From contig NZ_CP014841.1 of NCBI RefSeq assembly GCF_001641285.1, positions 1,612,001 to 1,676,000 on the forward strand: 64,000 bases of DNA, read 5' to 3'. A model generated the notes under the pieces. The model ran no database searches. It was given only the letters and a program-made list of their open reading frames with translations, and had not been told where the DNA came from. Positions 55,278-63,125 of this stretch are shown here, one piece after another (position 1 is the stretch's first letter; each line of letters starts with the position of its first letter). The DNA is from Dyella thiooxydans. Lineage in GTDB: Bacteria; Pseudomonadota; Gammaproteobacteria; Xanthomonadales; Rhodanobacteraceae. Position numbers and translations under genes: made by a program.

Positions 55278-56581
55278 AAAAGGCCCTGCCCACCCTGCTG
55301 CTCGCCCTCGCTGCGGCCCTCGCCGCACCCGCCCATGCTGCATCCGCCCAGGCCACCGACCGCACCGTGGTGCATGCCGGCCACCTGCTCGACGTCGACA
55401 GCGGCAAGATGCTGGCCGACCAGGCGGTGACGCTCGCCGACGGCAAGGTCGTCTCGGTGCAGCCGTGGTCCGCCGACGCGGCCAAGGGTGCGCGCGTGCT
55501 CGACTGGACCGCCTGGACGGTGGTCCCCGGCCTGATGGACATGCACACGCACATCTCCGAGGAAGCCGAGACCGCCGACATCGCCGCGCCGCTGAAGATC
55601 AGCCCGGCGCAGCAGGCGTTCATCGGCGCGATGAACGCGCGCAAGACGCTGCAGGCCGGCTTCACCACCGTGCGCGACGTCGGCGTGTACCGCGGCTTCG
55701 CCGACATCGCCCTGCGCGATGCGATCAACGCCGGCGAGATTCCCGGGCCGCGCATGTTCGTGGCCGGCGCCTACATCACCGCGCCCGGCGGCGGCGGCGA
55801 GATCACCGGCCTGCCGCCCGGCACCGTGGTGCCGCCGGAGTTCCGCCAGGGCGTGTCGCGGGGCGTGGACCAGGTGCGCCAAAACGTGGACAAGATCCTC
55901 GACCACGGTGCCGACCTGATCAAGGTGATCGCCACCGGCGCCGTGCTGGCCAACGGCACCGAACCGGGCAAGCCGGAATTCACCGAGGCGGAGATCCACG
56001 CCGCCGTGGTGGAGGCGGCCAAACGCGGCAAGTTCGTCGCCGCCCACGCGCACGGGGCCGAGGGCATCAAGCGCGCCATCCGCGCCGGCGTGCGCTCGAT
56101 CGAGCACGGCTCGCTGATCGACGACGAAGGCATCGCGCTGCTGGTCAAGCACGGCACCTGGCTGGTGGCCGACATCTACGATGGTGACTACATCGAGGAA
56201 GTCGGCACCCGCGACCACTGGTCGCCGGAGATCCTGCGCAAGAACGAGGAGACCACGCTGGCCCAGCGCGAAGGCTTCCGCAAGGCGGTGAAGGCCGGCG
56301 TGCACCTGGCCTTCGGCACCGACGCCGGTGTCTACCCGCACGGCCAGAACGCCCGCCAGTTCGCCTACATGGTGCGCTGGGGCATGACCCCGCTGCAGGC
56401 GATCCGCTCGGCCACCATCGACGCCGCCCGCCTGCTCGGCAAGGAAAAGGAGCTCGGCTCGATCGCCCCCGGCAAGGCCGCCGACCTGGTCGCCGTCGGC
56501 TGCGACCCGCTGCATGACATCGACTGCCTGCGCTCCATCCGCGGCGTGATCAAGGCCGGTACGCCGGTGTCGCTGGAGTGA
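55274..56581 (+). CDS. Exported amidohydrolase (Xaa-Pro or Xaa-Lys/Arg dipeptidase type)
   Basis: A 435-residue metal-dependent amidohydrolase with a signal peptide (cleavage near AHAAS). Metal ligands are visible in DMHTH, AAHAHGAE, IEHGS and GTDAG. Members of this subgroup hydrolyse dipeptides with C-terminal proline, lysine or arginine. GTG start in a GTGA overlap with the Rieske gene, so the two are co-translated. Export of the hydrolase suggests breakdown of an external amide or peptide. Confidence 0.88.
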   Translation: MKKALPTLLLALAAALAAPAHAASAQATDRTVVHAGHLLDVDSGKMLADQAVTLADGKVVSVQPWSADAAKGARVLDWTAWTVVPGLMDMHTHISEEAETADIAAPLKISPAQQAFIGAMNARKTLQAGFTTVRDVGVYRGFADIALRDAINAGEIPGPRMFVAGAYITAPGGGGEITGLPPGTVVPPEFRQGVSRGVDQVRQNVDKILDHGADLIKVIATGAVLANGTEPGKPEFTEAEIHAAVVEAAKRGKFVAAHAHGAEGIKRAIRAGVRSIEHGSLIDDEGIALLVKHGTWLVADIYDGDYIEEVGTRDHWSPEILRKNEETTLAQREGFRKAVKAGVHLAFGTDAGVYPHGQNARQFAYMVRWGMTPLQAIRSATIDAARLLGKEKELGSIAPGKAADLVAVGCDPLHDIDCLRSIRGVIKAGTPVSLE

Positions 56582-56659
56582 TGGGCGTGTCGTGGTTTTT
56601 TAATGGCTCGGCTCAGCCGCTCCGGCCGGCTTCTGCCGGAAGGGCACAAGGCTCCTCTC

Positions 56660-56774
56660 CGTCATCCCGGCGAAAGCCGGAGGCGCTTCATCAACAGCCG
56701 AAGGGCTGGTCATCCAGCGTCTTTGCACTCCACAAGCTTGGAGTCACTGGATCCCGGCTTTCGCCGGGATGACG
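56660..56774. repeat. CGTCATCC-family element, full copy, left of the transporter gene
   Basis: CGTCATCCCGGCGAAAGCCGG at the left end, inverted CCGGCTTTCGCCGGGATGACG at the right, with the inner AGGCGCTTCATCAACAGCCG box shared with 11545. About 115 bp. The gap 56582-56833 holds this element only. Confidence 0.88.
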
Positions 56775-56833
56775 CTGAGGAATCACACGCATCACATGAA
56801 CACCCAACCCTCGCACCACCACGAGCGCACCCC

Positions 56834-58144
56834 ATGACCCACAGCACCAAGATCGGCTTCTGGACCTGCACCGCGCTGGTGGTGGGCAACGTGATCGGCA
56901 TGGGCATCTTCCTGCTGCCCGCCTCGCTTGCGCCCTACGGCTTCAACGCCCTGATCGGCTGGACCGCCACCCTGCTCGGCTGCCTCGCGCTGGCCCGCGT
57001 GTTCTCGCACCTGGCGCACGTGCTGCCCGATGCCGACGGCCCCTACGGCTACATCCGCCGCACTCTCGGCGACCTGCCGGCCTACATGGCGCTGTGGGCA
57101 TACTGGGTCTCGCTGTGGCTCACCAACGCGGCGCTGGCCACCGGTGCGGTGGGCTACATCACGGTGGTGTTCCCGGCGCTGCAGGTGATCCACCCGGCGG
57201 TGTTCGCGCTGGGGCTGCTGTGGCTGTTCGTCGGCATCAACCTGATGGGCGTGCGCGCCGGCGGTGGCGTGCAGATCGTCACCACCGCGCTCAAGCTGCT
57301 GCCGATGGCGGCGATCGCCCTGCTCGGCGCCTGGGTGCTGCTGCATTCGCCCGCCAGCTACACCGCACACCTGCCGGCCACCCCGGTAAGCCTCAAGGAC
57401 ACCATGGCCGCCGGCACCATCGCGCTGTTCGCCATGCTCGGCATCGAGGCGGCCAGCGTACCGGCCGGCCGCGTGGACAACCCCGGCCGCACCATCCCGC
57501 GCGCCACCATGGCCGGCACCGTGCTCACCGCGGTGATCTACATCATCGTTTCCACCGTGCCGCTGCTGCTGATCCCGCAGCAGGAACTGGGCAGCGCCAG
57601 CGCGCCGTTCGCATTGCTGATGGACCGCTTCGGTGGCGCCGGCTTCGGCCGCTGGCTGTCGCTGTTCGTGGTGGTCAGTGGACTGGGCGCGCTCAATGGC
57701 TGGACCCTGCTGGTGGGCGAGCTCACCCGCACCATGGCCAACAACGGCGTGCTGCCTTCGGTGTTCTCGCGCGACAACCGCCGCGGCGCGCCCGCGGTGG
57801 CGCTGGTGGTCACCGGCGTGCTTGGCTCGGTGATGGTGTGGATGAGCTACAGCAAGTCGCTGGTGGCCGCTTTCACCTTCATCACCCGCGTGGTTACCGC
57901 CGCCAACCTGCCGTTGTACCTGTGCTGCTCGCTGGCGCTGATCGTGCTGTGGCGCCGCGGCGCGGTGCGCAGCGCGGCGCTGGTCCCGGCTGTGCTGGGC
58001 GTGCTGTTCGTGGTGTTCGCCTTCATCGGCATCGGCCACGAACCGCTGGTGCTCGGCCTGGGCCTGATCGCCGTCGGCCTGCCGCTGTACGCCGTTATGC
58101 GGCTGCGTCGCAAGCCGCAGGCGGTCAAGGCCGCCACGCCATAA
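56834..58144 (+). CDS. APC family amino acid/amine transporter
   Basis: A 436-residue permease with about 12 membrane helices and the APC signature in helix 1 (VVGNVIGMGIFLLPASLA). The sequence is close to the AdiC/CadB-like basic amino acid group, but the substrate cannot be read off. It is bracketed by two CGTCATCC-family repeats and lies between the Rieske/amidohydrolase genes and the flavoprotein gene, suggesting uptake of their substrate. Confidence 0.9.
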   Translation: MTHSTKIGFWTCTALVVGNVIGMGIFLLPASLAPYGFNALIGWTATLLGCLALARVFSHLAHVLPDADGPYGYIRRTLGDLPAYMALWAYWVSLWLTNAALATGAVGYITVVFPALQVIHPAVFALGLLWLFVGINLMGVRAGGGVQIVTTALKLLPMAAIALLGAWVLLHSPASYTAHLPATPVSLKDTMAAGTIALFAMLGIEAASVPAGRVDNPGRTIPRATMAGTVLTAVIYIIVSTVPLLLIPQQELGSASAPFALLMDRFGGAGFGRWLSLFVVVSGLGALNGWTLLVGELTRTMANNGVLPSVFSRDNRRGAPAVALVVTGVLGSVMVWMSYSKSLVAAFTFITRVVTAANLPLYLCCSLALIVLWRRGAVRSAALVPAVLGVLFVVFAFIGIGHEPLVLGLGLIAVGLPLYAVMRLRRKPQAVKAATP

Positions 58145-58154
58145 GCCCCACGCC

Positions 58155-58242
58155 CGTCATCACCAGCGAACGCTGGGACCCAGTGACTTTTGGTCGCCCT
58201 GAAGTGCGAAGACGCTGGATCCCAGCCTTCGCTGGGATGACG
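58155..58242. repeat. CGTCATCC-family element, short copy, right of the transporter gene
   Basis: Left end CGTCATCACCAGCGAACGCTGG and inverted right end CCAGCCTTCGCTGGGATGACG. It is about 88 bp and lacks the TTCATCAACAG box of the longer copies. Confidence 0.8.
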
Positions 58243-58259
58243 GCAAATTCGAGGTAGCC

Positions 58260-60320
58260 ATGAGAGACCCCCGCTACGACATCCTGTTCACCCCGGTGCA
58301 GATCGGCCCGGTCACCGCGAAGAACCGCTTCTTCCAGGTGCCGCACTGCAACGGCATGGGCCACGCCATGCCGCTGGCCCACGCGGCCATGCGCGAGGTG
58401 AAGGCCGAGGGCGGCTGGGCGGTGGTGTCCACCGAGGAATGCGAGATCCACCCCAGCAGCGACCTCACGCCCTACGTCGAGGCTCGGCTGTGGGACGACC
58501 GCGACATCCCCGCCCTCGCGCTGATGTGCGACAAGGTGCACGCGCACGGCGCGCTGGCCGCGGTGGAGCTGTCGCACAACGGCCCCACCGCATCGAACCT
58601 GTATTCGCGCGAGGTGCTCATCGGCCCCTCGCACCAGCCGAGCAAGTACGGCTACCCCTCGCAGGCACGGGCGATGTCGCTGAAGGACATCGCCGAGTAC
58701 CGTCGCTGGCATCGCGAGGCGGCCGTGCGCGCGATGCGCGCCGGCATGGACATCGTCTACGTCTACGCCGCGCACGATCTCTCGCTGCCGATGCACTTCC
58801 TGCAGCGCCGCCGCAACCAACGCACCGACGCCTACGGCGGCTCGCTGGAAAACCGCGTGCGCCTGCTGCGCGAAGTGCTGGAAGACACCAGGGACGCCAT
58901 CGGCCACCGCTGCGGCGTGGCGCTGCGCTTCGCCACCGAGGAACTGCTGGGCGGCGGCGGCGTGGAATTGAACGAAGCGAAGGACATCGTGGCTATGCTC
59001 GCCGAGCTGCCCGACCTGTGGGACGTCAACGTGGCCGCCTGGTACAACGATTCCGTACCGTCGCGCTTCGCTGCCGAGGGCGCGCAGGAGCCGTTCGTCG
59101 CCTTCGTCAAACAGGTCACCAGCAAGCCGGTGGTGGGCGTGGGCCGCTTCACCTCGCCGGACACCATGGTGTCGCAGATCAAGCGCGGCGTGCTCGACCT
59201 GATCGGCGCCGCGCGCCCGTCCATCGCCGACCCGTTCCTGCCGGCCAAGGTGGAACAGGGCCGCATCGACGACATCCGCGAATGCATCGGCTGCAACATC
59301 TGCGTCTCCGGCGACATGACCATCTCGCCGATCCGCTGCACCCAGAACCCCACCATGGGCGAGGAGTGGCGCAAGGACTGGCACCCCGAGCGCATCGCCC
59401 CGGCAAGCAAGCCCGGCCGCGTGCTGGTGGTCGGCGGTGGCCCCGCCGGGCTGGAAGCGGCCCGCGCGCTGGGCCAGCGCGGCTACGAGGTGAGCCTGGC
59501 CGAAGCGCGCAAGGAACTCGGCGGCCGCGTCACCCGCGAAGCGCGCCTGCCCGGCCTAGCCGAATGGGCACGCGTGCGCGACTGGCGCCTCGGCCAGATC
59601 CACAAGCTCACCAACGTGTCGGTGTACCTCGACTCCGCGCTCACCGCGCAGGACGTGCTCGACTTCGGCGCCGAACACGTGGTGCTCGCTACAGGCTGCC
59701 ACTGGCGCCGCGACGGCTATGGCCGCAGCCACGGCGCCCCGATCCCCGGCTTCGTGGACAACCCGAAGGTCTACACGCTGGACGACCTGATGGACGGCCG
59801 CATTCCCGCCGGCCGCATCGCCGTGCTCGACGACGACGGCTTCTACTACGCCAGCATCGCCGCCGAACAACTGCACGCCCACGGCTGCGAGGTGGTCTAC
59901 GTGACCCCGGAAGACACCCTCGCCCCGTGGAGCCAGAACACGCTCGACTACCGCCACATCCGTAAGCGCCTGGCCAAGCTCGGCATCGAAGTGATCGTCT
60001 CCCATACCGTCACCGGCTACGACGGCGAGATCCTCACCCTCGAGCACGCCTGGGAAGACCGCCAGCAACCGCTCGCCGTCGACGCCGTGCTCACCGTCAC
60101 CGCCCGCCTGCCCAATGACGCGCTCTACCAGCAGCTACTGGAACGCGAAGCCGACTGGGCCGACGCCGGCACCCACAGCGTGCGCAATATCGGCGATTCC
60201 GACGCACCGGGGCTGATCGCCCACGCGGTGTATGCGGGGCATCGGTATGCGCGGGAGTTGGGGGAGCCGGTGACGGGAGAGGTGGCGTTCAAGCGGCACT
60301 TCCATGCGGCCGGGACGTAG
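58260..60320 (+). CDS. DgcA/StcD/trimethylamine-dehydrogenase-like FMN, 4Fe-4S and FAD-type oxidoreductase
   Basis: A 686-residue flavoprotein. An N-terminal old-yellow-enzyme TIM barrel is followed by a 4Fe-4S cluster with C342, C345, C348 and C360, and by a nucleotide-binding domain (GGGPAGLEAARALG, about 392-405). Length and layout match dimethylglycine demethylase DgcA and the N-methylproline demethylase of stachydrine catabolism. With a Rieske oxygenase nearby, a two-stage N-demethylation of a quaternary amine is plausible. The starting N-methyl compound is unknown. Confidence 0.9.
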   Translation: MRDPRYDILFTPVQIGPVTAKNRFFQVPHCNGMGHAMPLAHAAMREVKAEGGWAVVSTEECEIHPSSDLTPYVEARLWDDRDIPALALMCDKVHAHGALAAVELSHNGPTASNLYSREVLIGPSHQPSKYGYPSQARAMSLKDIAEYRRWHREAAVRAMRAGMDIVYVYAAHDLSLPMHFLQRRRNQRTDAYGGSLENRVRLLREVLEDTRDAIGHRCGVALRFATEELLGGGGVELNEAKDIVAMLAELPDLWDVNVAAWYNDSVPSRFAAEGAQEPFVAFVKQVTSKPVVGVGRFTSPDTMVSQIKRGVLDLIGAARPSIADPFLPAKVEQGRIDDIRECIGCNICVSGDMTISPIRCTQNPTMGEEWRKDWHPERIAPASKPGRVLVVGGGPAGLEAARALGQRGYEVSLAEARKELGGRVTREARLPGLAEWARVRDWRLGQIHKLTNVSVYLDSALTAQDVLDFGAEHVVLATGCHWRRDGYGRSHGAPIPGFVDNPKVYTLDDLMDGRIPAGRIAVLDDDGFYYASIAAEQLHAHGCEVVYVTPEDTLAPWSQNTLDYRHIRKRLAKLGIEVIVSHTVTGYDGEILTLEHAWEDRQQPLAVDAVLTVTARLPNDALYQQLLEREADWADAGTHSVRNIGDSDAPGLIAHAVYAGHRYARELGEPVTGEVAFKRHFHAAGT

Positions 60321-60515
60321 TCACCCAGCGACTGGCCCCTCGATCCCATAAGCGTTGGCGAATCCGATCCGTCCCGCCCATCGGTCACGAATCGCCCTCG
60401 CGATCCCGATCAGCGGAACGCCTCCGGCGGGAGGCGGGCGGAGCTCGTCACGTGTGCGTAGCGACTCGTCACGAAGCGCCACACCGTCCGCCTCTCGATA
60501 CGCTGGCCAACCCAG

Positions 60516-60836
60516 CTAGCGGACGGACACCGTCGTCACCAGCATGTTCAACCAAATCAGCGAGGAACCGAGGGCAAAGCCACCGAACACCAGCAGCCGC
60601 ACGATCCGCGGTGGTGCCTGCACGCCCTCCCTGAACCACGCCGCGTACCAGAGCCCCAGCATCGCGTACCACAGCACCAGCGGCGGCAGGAGAACCAGCG
60701 CACCCAACAGTGGGCCAGTGGAAAGCGTCCTGACGCGAACCAGGTAGAAAATCTCGGCCAGAAACACGAGCAAAGACGCCAGCGCCGCGAAGATCAGCGC
60801 TCGCCGGTGTCGGAAGATGGTCGTCGCGAGTGACAT
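60516..60836 (-). CDS. Small membrane protein of unknown function
   Basis: A 106-residue protein with three predicted membrane helices (about residues 14-35, 42-63 and 80-102). No family is recognised. The ATG has a weak upstream site, and there is little context. The gap 60837-61125 to the right shows no supportable gene. Confidence 0.6.
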   Translation of the reverse strand: MSLATTIFRHRRALIFAALASLLVFLAEIFYLVRVRTLSTGPLLGALVLLPPLVLWYAMLGLWYAAWFREGVQAPPRIVRLLVFGGFALGSSLIWLNMLVTTVSVR

Positions 60837-61125
60837 GGGCTCAACCCTGGAGTCGATCGGCGGCGCAATCTACCGCCCTGGATGAAAGGTCAGGCTCGAT
60901 GATAAGGCGTGGCTAGCGCCACACCCACGCTGGGGCTATGTTGCGGCGTCCTGGCGATGCATTCGCGTACATACCCCGCCATCACTTGATCCGGGTCCAG
61001 CCAGGTGAGTCGAACCGAGGGATAGCGGGGTCAGATTCACTTACCTCCCCCTAGGTTGGATTCAACCGGGCGCACCGAGGCGCGCTTCCATCGATAGACG
61101 GTCATCGTCACATTCGGAGTAGCCC

Positions 61126-61548
61126 ATGTCCCTGCTCGTCGCACTTCGGGAAACACCCGCCCACCGCTCCACCGCCGCCAGATACACCTCCCTCAACGGC
61201 TTGCTCTACCTGGCCAGCGGCGGCTTGCTGATCGCGTGGCCGGGCCTGATCCAGACGCTGCTGGGCGATGCGCCCTTCCAGGGATGCGAGGCCGCGCTGG
61301 TGCGCGTGCTGGGCATGGCGCTGGCGGTGATCGGCTGGCTCTACTTTTTCGGCGGTCGCTCCGGGGGCCGGCAGGTGGTGGCCGCCTCGGTGCTGGACCG
61401 GCTGATCCTGGTGCCGCTGGTGCTGGTGCCCACCGCGCTGGCCGGCGTGTTTCCGCACACGATGATTGCGTTCGCGATTCTTGATCCCGCGCTGGCGTTG
61501 GGGGCGTGGTGGCTGCTGGTGCGTGAGGCCCGGAGCGGAGCGGCTTGA
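61126..61548 (+). CDS. Small membrane protein of unknown function
   Basis: A 140-residue protein with four predicted helices and a short polar N-terminus. The layout (about residues 24-42, 60-78, 88-106 and 112-130) resembles small four-helix DUF proteins. GGAGTAGCCC precedes the ATG. No function can be assigned. Confidence 0.7.
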   Translation: MSLLVALRETPAHRSTAARYTSLNGLLYLASGGLLIAWPGLIQTLLGDAPFQGCEAALVRVLGMALAVIGWLYFFGGRSGGRQVVAASVLDRLILVPLVLVPTALAGVFPHTMIAFAILDPALALGAWWLLVREARSGAA

Positions 61549-61600
61549 GGGAATGCGTGGCGGGTTGATCGGGGTGCGCTGCGCGTTGCGCGTGCTGGCT

Positions 61601-61680
61601 GTAGGAGCTCGCTTGCGGGCGATGCTTCTGCTTTTGATGCGCATCAAAGCCAAGAGCATCGCCCGCGAGCGGGCTCCTAC
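61601..61680. repeat. REP-like inverted repeat
   Basis: GTAGGAGCTCGCTTGCGGGC at the left and its inverse ending GCGGGCTCCTAC at the right, around a loop with GATGCGCATC. Same outer GTAGGAGC palindrome as the RAYT-associated repeats more than 52 kb away. Confidence 0.85.
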
Positions 61681-61735
61681 AGGGGGAGCGGCGGCGTGCG
61701 TATCGTCATCGTGCGAGTGGTGATGCGCTTGCCGG

Positions 61736-62758
61736 TCAGCGCGCGTAGGGGGCGACGTTGCGGCGGATCACGGCCCACTCTCTCGGCGTGAGCGGCAGCT
61801 CGGGATACACGCGGCCGTAGTAGTCGGCGAGGTCGGTGCCGCCGTACGGCCAGTCCGAACCCGCCAGGAAGTGGCGCAATCCGATCCGGCGGATAAGGGC
61901 GACGATGGCTTGCCGGTCCGCCAGGGGCGTCTTGTCTGTCCAGACGCCAGAGAGATCGAACCAGACGTGGCAGAAATTTGCGGGCTTGGCCTCGATGGCG
62001 TCGGCGAACGCGCCGAGCGCGGCCAGCGTCGGCGGGTCGATCCCGCTCCAGCCGCCGACGTGGGCAATCTGGACGGGCGTACCGGCCGCGGCCGGCAGCA
62101 CTTCGTCGACAAAGCGGCGCACGTCCGCGGCACCGTAATCGCCGCGCTGGGTTCGGAGGTGGATCACGATCGCCCAGTGGTTAGTCGCCGCGGCCGCAAA
62201 CACCTTCTTCAGCGCGGCCACATCCCTGTCACGCCGCAGGTCCACACCCGAGCTGGTCAAGTGCAGCTTGAGCCCCGTGACGGCGGAGTTGCCTTTCCAG
62301 CGGGCGATCTCCGGCAACGCCGTGGCACGTAGCGGGTCGACCGAAATGAAGGCGCGGAAGCGACCGGGATGGTCGCGCGCGAGCTGGACCGTCCAGTCGT
62401 TGGCGGCTCGCATCAGATCGACCGCGTCGGCGCGCGGCGGATTCACCATCGGGCTCTCGGCCAGATACGCGGTCGACAGCACCAGCGCGCGCCGGATGCC
62501 CGCCTTGTCCATCGCAGCGAGCAGATCGGCCGGAGTCTGTGGCGTGGTCAACGCCGGATCGCATTTCCCGAAACGCGCCACGCTCCGGCAGAAATCGGGC
62601 AGGAACGCCTGGATCGCCGGTGAGTTCAGATGCGTGTGGTGATCCACGCGAACGACCACCGGCGCCGACCCGGAGCTACGGCTCGCGACGGCAAAGGGGG
62701 CGGCCGCCAGGCACGCCAGCGCGACGATCGGGGGAAACGTCCTGCTCATCCAACGCAT
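61736..62758 (-). CDS. Exported amidohydrolase (TIM-barrel, amidohydrolase 2 type)
   Basis: A 340-residue protein with a signal peptide (about residues 1-25) and a metal site starting DHHTHL near residue 39. Further candidates are KLHLTS, VIHLRT, AHVGG and GSDWPYGG. The family includes decarboxylases and lactonases; the exported form and substrate are not known. The start is at 62758 or 62749. Confidence 0.82.
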   Translation of the reverse strand: MRWMSRTFPPIVALACLAAAPFAVASRSSGSAPVVVRVDHHTHLNSPAIQAFLPDFCRSVARFGKCDPALTTPQTPADLLAAMDKAGIRRALVLSTAYLAESPMVNPPRADAVDLMRAANDWTVQLARDHPGRFRAFISVDPLRATALPEIARWKGNSAVTGLKLHLTSSGVDLRRDRDVAALKKVFAAAATNHWAIVIHLRTQRGDYGAADVRRFVDEVLPAAAGTPVQIAHVGGWSGIDPPTLAALGAFADAIEAKPANFCHVWFDLSGVWTDKTPLADRQAIVALIRRIGLRHFLAGSDWPYGGTDLADYYGRVYPELPLTPREWAVIRRNVAPYAR

Positions 62759-63125
62759 GGCGGGCGCCTCTTGCGCAGCTGCGGGAAAGCGGTTTCGCGG
62801 CAGGGCGCGAATGCGGCGATGAGGATAGCGCAGGCCGCATCACTGGCCGCAGGCGCGATGACCCGGCTCGAATCCGGAACCCCGGGCACCACGCCACGGC
62901 CGCGGCCAGCTCCCCCCCAAGATCCTGAGCCGGCGTGGCCATACGCGCACCATCGCGCGAGCTGGGTAAGATGAGCCGTACAAGCTGTGACATCGGGGGA
63001 TGGGGCATGCGAATCGAGATCCAGGGCGGTGACGCGCGGTGGGGGGCTGCGCACCACCGGCCACAGGCCATCCTGTGCGCTACGCGCGGACCGCTACACC
63101 GTCGGATCCACCGGCTGCGCCGCTC
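62759..63125. other. Intergenic region without a supportable gene
   Basis: About 370 bp between divergent genes. The short frames seen here have no family resemblance and poor codon patterns. It should contain promoters for both flanking genes; I see no clear box or repeat. Confidence 0.5.

Noticed and set aside
61020-61060. GGGGTCAGATTCACTTACC as part of a second transposable element
   Set aside because: Similar strings occur near transposases elsewhere, but here there is a single short match with no partner end and no transposase.
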